8,829 bases of DNA from Thermodesulfobacteriota bacterium. GTDB taxonomy: Bacteria > Desulfobacterota > Desulfocorpusculales > Desulfocorpusculum. Location of the stretch: contig JAPWUY010000047.1 of assembly GCA_028275295.1 (NCBI GenBank), positions 1-8,829 on the forward strand, written 5' to 3'. The translations under genes were made by a program, and so were the position numbers. Of the stretch, positions 5,387 through 8,829 are shown one piece after another. The notes below the pieces were generated by a model. That model was not told where the DNA came from, made no database searches, and worked only from the letters and a program-made list of their open reading frames with translations. Positions within the stretch are counted from its first letter, which is position 1; each line of letters starts with the position of its first letter.

Positions 5387-7333
5387 GTGGCTCAGCTAAG
5401 AGAGACGGAAAGTGGGAGGGGGAGGCCTAGGGTCGGGATAATAGGGTTGTCCCAGTGCCCTGGCCTCATGAGGGAGCTCGAGGGTGGGCCCCTTGAGATC
5501 GTGGCAGTTGCTGACTTCGCATCCTACCACGAGTCCCTCAACGAGGCCAAAGGGAAAGGGGTTTTTGTGACCCAGGACTACACGGAGCTTTTAGAAAGGA
5601 GAGACTTGGACCTTCTCGTGAACCTCATTCCGGACAAGACTGTCGAGGCCATAATCCACCAGCTTAAGCCGGAGAATGTCCATGTGCTCCATTCAGGAAT
5701 GGCTTCCCTTCTGAGGGCCTTCTCTGATCAGTGGAGGAAAAGGGGGCTTTTGTGCGAGGTCCTGAGGGAAGTCTCGGGGGTGATCTCCACTTCCAGGGCC
5801 ACATCCTTTTTCGTCCAGGCCACTCTGGAGAGGATGGAAGAGGCCCTGGGCTTGGAAGGGGCAAGCCTTTGGATCAAGAAGAAAGAGGGTATGGCCCTGT
5901 ACAAGGCCAGTGGAAGGGGAGAAGTGTGGTACAAGTGGGGCCACCTCCTTGAGGAATCTGGTCTTCTGGCCGCCCTGGTGGAGGAAAAGAACCCTCTTGT
6001 TGTGAAGGAATTGGGGGCCAAGTTCCCATCCATCTCCAGCGAGATGGGGACTGAGGTTGGAGCCCTCAGCATGGTAGTGCTGCCAGCGTTCAAGGAGCTC
6101 GAGGTCGTGGGGGCCCTGGGGGTATTACATGCCAAGGAGAGTTTTCTGGACAAAGAGGCCCAGGAGATAGCTTCCCTTCTGGGGAACCTAATGGTGGATA
6201 TTGTCCTCAGGGGAGAGGAGATGGCCTCTCTTGGCGATAGCGCCATAAGGGACGAGCTCACGGGCCTCTATAACGCTGCATATTTCTTGGACAGACTCAA
6301 GTCAGAGATGAGGAGGGCTTCGAGGAAGGACTCCCAGGTGTCTCTCCTTTACCTCACCACAGGGGGCGAACGAGCAAGGGATCCCATTGACGGCGCTTCT
6401 TTGCGAGAAAGCCTAGCGCCTCTGGCCGAGGGGATCAGAAGCTGCATTCGGAACATGGACGTGCCAGCGAGATACAGGCTACACGATCTCGTCATTCTCC
6501 TTCCCGATACCCCACCATCCGGAGCCCTGACTACAGCCACAAGGCTCCTCGAGCACATCTCCAAGGCCAAAAGGGAGGCGGGGGGAAGAAGATCCCCGGA
6601 GGTATTCGTTGGGGTGGCCTCATTTCCCCGTCACGCTCAAAGCGCCATGGAGTTGCTGCAAAATGCCGAGTTCGCAGCCCTTCTCGCGAAAAGGGAAGGA
6701 AGAAGCCAGGTGAGGGTGTTCCCCGTTTCCCATATGGACCTCGATGGCTTGAGCCCAGAGGCAGTCCTGAGGGAATACCCTTCCCTAAAAGAGGCGTTCG
6801 ATCTACTGGAAGCGAAATCCCAGGAAGACCCATTGGTTTTCGTCCACGCAAAGGAGGTGGGGAAATACTCGGCCCTGATGGCCAGGGAACTGGGGCTTGA
6901 GGCGAGGAAATGTTTCGAAGTGGGAGTTGCGGGTTGGATCCACGACCTGGGCAAGGTGGCCCTGCCAGCACCAGACGGAAAAATAAAGCTCAGGAGCCCG
7001 AAGCTCAGGGACTTGAATCTCAGACTCCATCCAACCATAGGAGCAGTCATGTTGAGGAATCTGGGAGCTCCCCCTGGCATACTCAGGGGGGTCTTTTATC
7101 ACCATGCCCACTATGACGGCAGTGGGCATCCGCCAAAGGTGAGGGGGGAGGGGATCCCCATCGAGGCCAGGATATTGGCTGTGGCCGATATCTTTCATCA
7201 CCTCCTGCTTGAAAATAGGGAGTCGGAAGGCGAGTTCACGCATCTCGTGTTCCAGAGACTGAGGGATAAGGCAGGAAAGGAGCTGGATCCTAGCCTAGTG
7301 GAATGTCTCATAAGGGCGGTGAGCTCTGGATGA
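5387..7333 (+). CDS. Rossmann-GAF-degenerate GGDEF-HD (HD-GYP-like) signalling protein
   Basis: With the GTG at 5387 the protein has 648 residues and no signal peptide or membrane segment, so it is cytosolic. The domains are, in order:
- A Gfo/Idh-type Rossmann fold (about 13-115), with a glycine pattern at Gly17, Gly20 and Gly26 in VGIIGLSQCPG and a second strand ending EIVAVAD (Asp43).
- A GAF-like sensor domain (about 123-275).
- A GGDEF-type fold (about 286-446), recognisable from DELTGLYN (289-296) and AKREGRSQVRVF, but with RLHDL (364-368) where GGDEF should be, so it is unlikely to make c-di-GMP.
- An HD domain (about 481-640) of HD-GYP type, with His487, His519-Asp520 in HDLGK, His548, His572-His573 and Asp601 all kept, and DGSGHP (577-582) in place of DG.GYP.
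The metal site looks intact, so phosphodiesterase activity is plausible. The substrate and the sensed ligand are unknown. The downstream TPR gene overlaps by four bases. Confidence 0.82.
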   Translation: MAQLRETESGRGRPRVGIIGLSQCPGLMRELEGGPLEIVAVADFASYHESLNEAKGKGVFVTQDYTELLERRDLDLLVNLIPDKTVEAIIHQLKPENVHVLHSGMASLLRAFSDQWRKRGLLCEVLREVSGVISTSRATSFFVQATLERMEEALGLEGASLWIKKKEGMALYKASGRGEVWYKWGHLLEESGLLAALVEEKNPLVVKELGAKFPSISSEMGTEVGALSMVVLPAFKELEVVGALGVLHAKESFLDKEAQEIASLLGNLMVDIVLRGEEMASLGDSAIRDELTGLYNAAYFLDRLKSEMRRASRKDSQVSLLYLTTGGERARDPIDGASLRESLAPLAEGIRSCIRNMDVPARYRLHDLVILLPDTPPSGALTTATRLLEHISKAKREAGGRRSPEVFVGVASFPRHAQSAMELLQNAEFAALLAKREGRSQVRVFPVSHMDLDGLSPEAVLREYPSLKEAFDLLEAKSQEDPLVFVHAKEVGKYSALMARELGLEARKCFEVGVAGWIHDLGKVALPAPDGKIKLRSPKLRDLNLRLHPTIGAVMLRNLGAPPGILRGVFYHHAHYDGSGHPPKVRGEGIPIEARILAVADIFHHLLLENRESEGEFTHLVFQRLRDKAGKELDPSLVECLIRAVSSG

Positions 7334-7578
7334 GGTCAGGGGATGTGGAAAGAAAATTGGAAGAGGCCTTGAAGACTCTGATGGAGTGGCTAGAGAAAAA
7401 CCCGACTGACGGGCCCATGCGATACGGATTGGCCGCTCTTTTGGCTGTGATGGGAAGGTTCCCCGAGGCCGAAGCCGAGCTCGAGAGGGCCGAGTGCTTG
7501 GGCGTCGATGGTTCGGTGCTCAGGAGGTGGATTGTTGGGAAGAAAGGGAACCCTCAGGCGACAGATGAGACCACCTGA
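7330..7578 (+). CDS. Small TPR-like protein coupled to the HD signalling gene
   Basis: The preferred ATG at 7330 overlaps the stop of the preceding gene as ATGA, giving 82 residues; an upstream ATG at 7303 (91 residues) is possible but lacks this coupling. Residues about 28-60 fit one tetratricopeptide repeat: helix A GPMRYGLAALLAVMGRF, then helix B PEAEAELERAECLGVD, with the Gly/Ala/Ala positions expected of the motif. A preceding amphipathic helix (about 6-22) could be half of another repeat. The tail is short and polar. There is no signal peptide. TPR modules mediate protein-protein contacts, so it may be an adaptor for the HD protein, but that is inferred only from the overlap. Its last 25 bases overlap the end of the opposite-strand CBS gene. 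Confidence 0.65.
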   Translation: MRSGDVERKLEEALKTLMEWLEKNPTDGPMRYGLAALLAVMGRFPEAEAELERAECLGVDGSVLRRWIVGKKGNPQATDETT

Positions 7579-8162
7579 TAACCAGCCCTTTCCAGCACCT
7601 TGGCCAGGTGCCTGACGTTGCACTTCTTGAGGCGAAAATAATACACCCTCTTCCTTCGTATTCTGTGGCCCGAGATTCCTACACTGACTATCTCCCCACC
7701 CCTGTCTCGAATGAGGGACGAGACCTTCTCGAAGGCCTCAGGGTCGTCCCCGAGGATCACATCTATTCGGGAGGTGGCCTTGAGAACCCCCATGATCTCT
7801 ATGAATGCAGCGAGGATATCCGCCACTGTGATGATTCCCAGGAGCCTGTCCTCCTCGTCCACAACGGGAAGTCCGCCTATCTTGTTGTAGAAGATGACCT
7901 TTGCCGCATCCTCTATCTCGGTGTCTGGGGAGACGGTTATGGGATCCGATATCATCACATCCTTTATAGTGAGGTCCTCTATGAGGGAGGCGAGAAAGAT
8001 CTGCCTCAGATCCCCCTCAGTGACAAGCCCCACAAGCTTCCCATCCTCGACAACGGGCAAGTGCCGTATGGAGTGCCTCTTCATCAAGTTCACGCACTCC
8101 TGAATGCTCCTGTCCTTGGTTATGGAGATCACATCCTTGGTCATCCATTCCGAAACCTTCAT
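7554..8162 (-). CDS. Two-CBS plus ACT domain protein, AcuB-like
   Basis: This 202-residue protein starts at an ATG (8162-8160) after a weak GGGGGT site; a TTG four codons upstream (8174) is also open but less likely. CBS domain 1 spans about 6-54 (WMTKDVISI, SIRHLPVVEDGKLVGLVTEGDL). CBS domain 2 spans about 66-122 (VMISDPITVSPDTEIEDAA, KIGGLPVVDEEDRLLGIITVADIL). An ACT-like domain follows (about 131-202, SRIDVILGDDPEAFEKV to a closing LERAGYQVV). This order matches what I recall of Bacillus AcuB, a protein linked to acetoin use through an unclear mechanism. CBS pairs usually bind adenine nucleotides and ACT domains bind small metabolites, so a regulatory sensor role is likely; the target is not encoded next to it. 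It is read from its own promoter, away from the operons to the left. I give no symbol because acetoin genes are absent. Confidence 0.88.
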   Translation of the reverse strand: MKVSEWMTKDVISITKDRSIQECVNLMKRHSIRHLPVVEDGKLVGLVTEGDLRQIFLASLIEDLTIKDVMISDPITVSPDTEIEDAAKVIFYNKIGGLPVVDEEDRLLGIITVADILAAFIEIMGVLKATSRIDVILGDDPEAFEKVSSLIRDRGGEIVSVGISGHRIRRKRVYYFRLKKCNVRHLAKVLERAGYQVVSSVA

Positions 8163-8206
8163 CCAAACCCCCAAAATGGAAAGCTGACCGCTTCTATGGC
8201 ATCATG

Positions 8207-8233
8207 TCTATAAGAATCCCTGGAGAAAGTCAA
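8207..8233 (-). promoter_or_regulatory. Candidate promoter for the CBS-ACT gene
   Basis: On the minus strand, TTGACT (8233-8228, five of six consensus bases) precedes TATAGA (8212-8207, four of six). The spacer is 15 bases, shorter than the ideal 17. Transcription would start about 40 bases before the ATG at 8162. Confidence 0.3.
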
Positions 8234-8358
8234 CACCGCGAACCCTAGAGTCGGAAGGAGGGATCCGAATCCCAAGACCCCATGTGTGGAAGAGATGGTT
8301 CGCAGTCATTTTAGGAGAGATTCTCATTCGATTTTCGAGTCGATGAAAGGGACCAAAG

Positions 8359-8367
8359 TGCTAAAAT
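8359..8367 (+). promoter_or_regulatory. Candidate extended -10 promoter for the secreted-protein gene
   Basis: TGCTAAAAT (8359-8367) fits an extended -10 element (TGn followed by five of six TATAAT bases). No clear -35 is present, which extended -10 promoters can tolerate. The start would fall near 8374, leaving a leader of about 22 bases with the ribosome-binding site. Confidence 0.3.
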
Positions 8368-8395
8368 CCCAAGATGGGAAAAAGGGGGAAGGGCC

Positions 8396-8829
8396 ATGGC
8401 AGTGTCAGCCTTCGTTCTCATCAGCTTGCTCGTATTTCCTCTCATCTCCTGGGGCCAGGATGAGGAGCAGACCAGGGCCACACTCAAGGGGCTCCAAGGT
8501 GTGCACGTTTACGTTGAGGAGCTAAACCCCGAGATAGAGGCGGAGGGTTTGACGAGGGCACAAATTCAGTCAGATGCAGAGGTCGAATTGAGGGAGGCGC
8601 ATATCCCCGTGCTCGAGGAGACCCAATGGGCCACAGGGGCTCCCTATCTCTACGTCTACCTCCACGTCTTCAGACTTCCCACCCAGACAAGACGCTATCT
8701 CTTCTACATAAGGGTGGAGTTGAACCAGCAGGTGATGCTCGAGAGGGACCCCAGGATAAAGAGCCCGGCAATAACATGGTCCCATGGAGGTGTTGGAATA
8801 GATTACAGCCTAGACCAGATCCGGCTTCT
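8396..8829 (+). CDS. Small secreted protein of unrecognised family (3' truncated)
   Basis: The frame runs off the right edge after 144 codons without a stop. ATG 8396 is the only start codon in the frame after the stop at 8312, and it follows GGGGGA by six bases. Residues 1-20 form a hydrophobic signal-peptide-like segment (MAVSAFVLISLLVFPLISWG), with a possible cleavage before Gln21; it oddly lacks a positive charge near the N-terminus. The mature part has a GVHVYVEELNPEIEAEGLT stretch, a charged helix with alternating acidic residues (QSDAEVELREAHIPVLEE), and strands around PYLYVYLHVF and YLFYIRVELNQQVMLER. This suggests a compact alpha/beta periplasmic or exported domain. I do not recognise a named family, although it resembles short uncharacterised secreted proteins. 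There is no lipobox cysteine. Codon use matches the neighbours, so recent transfer is not indicated. Confidence 0.7.
   Translation, partial: MAVSAFVLISLLVFPLISWGQDEEQTRATLKGLQGVHVYVEELNPEIEAEGLTRAQIQSDAEVELREAHIPVLEETQWATGAPYLYVYLHVFRLPTQTRRYLFYIRVELNQQVMLERDPRIKSPAITWSHGGVGIDYSLDQIRL

Larger units (their letters stand above)
8163..8395. other. Divergent intergenic region
   Basis: This 233-base region lies between the start of the minus-strand CBS gene and the start of the plus-strand secreted-protein gene. It holds candidate promoters in both directions (listed separately). I see no credible coding frame, RNA gene or long repeat in it. Confidence 0.6.

Noticed and set aside
7608..8213. A 201-codon plus-strand open frame opposite the CBS-ACT gene.
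   Set aside because: The minus strand encodes two clear CBS domains and an ACT domain with a sensible start. The plus-strand frame is its shadow.
8286..8525. A 79-codon plus-strand frame over the start of the secreted-protein gene.
   Set aside because: It lies in a different frame from the signal peptide and folded domain starting at 8396, is Ser/Arg-rich without motifs, and has no good ribosome-binding site.

Overview
The window reads as bacterial chromosome. The evidence is a TetR-family regulator, a SPOR-domain cell-envelope protein, a GAF/GGDEF-like/HD signalling protein and a CBS-ACT protein. Arginine is written mostly as AGG/AGA and isoleucine often as ATA, and the sense strand is purine-rich, although overall base composition looks moderately GC-rich. 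Together with a Rossmann domain at the head of a signalling protein, this suggests an anaerobic, possibly thermophilic, deltaproteobacterial (Desulfobacterota-like) organism. That assignment is inference. No rRNA, tRNA, CRISPR array, insertion sequence or phage gene was seen.

Positions 1-5125 are a same-strand cluster with gaps of about 19 to 55 bases. It starts inside a FadR/YsiA-like TetR regulator, followed by an enoyl-CoA hydratase, a thiolase, etfB and etfA. This is a fatty-acid or acyl-CoA beta-oxidation operon: the hydratase and thiolase carry out two steps of the spiral, and the ETF takes electrons from acyl-CoA dehydrogenases encoded elsewhere. The order fadR-hydratase-(thiolase)-etfB-etfA matches the Bacillus subtilis lcfA-fadR-fadB-etfB-etfA operon apart from the added thiolase. 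The last member is unexpected: a membrane-anchored, proline-rich protein with a C-terminal SPOR (peptidoglycan-binding) domain.

Positions 5126-5386 are a probable non-coding spacer with a candidate promoter. Positions 5387-7333 encode a multidomain cytosolic signalling protein with a Gfo/Idh-type Rossmann domain, a GAF-like domain, a degenerate GGDEF domain and an HD-GYP-related phosphodiesterase domain. A small TPR-like gene is coupled to it through an ATGA overlap. On the opposite strand, a two-CBS plus ACT (AcuB-like) gene runs tail-to-tail into the TPR gene, with a 25-base overlap.

Positions 8163-8395 separate the CBS gene from a divergent gene for a small secreted protein of unrecognised family, cut by the window's right edge. 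The most unusual item is the Rossmann-GAF-pseudoGGDEF-HD protein. It looks like a sensor that could tie a dinucleotide or other small ligand to cyclic-dinucleotide breakdown. No clearly unprecedented multi-gene system is visible.
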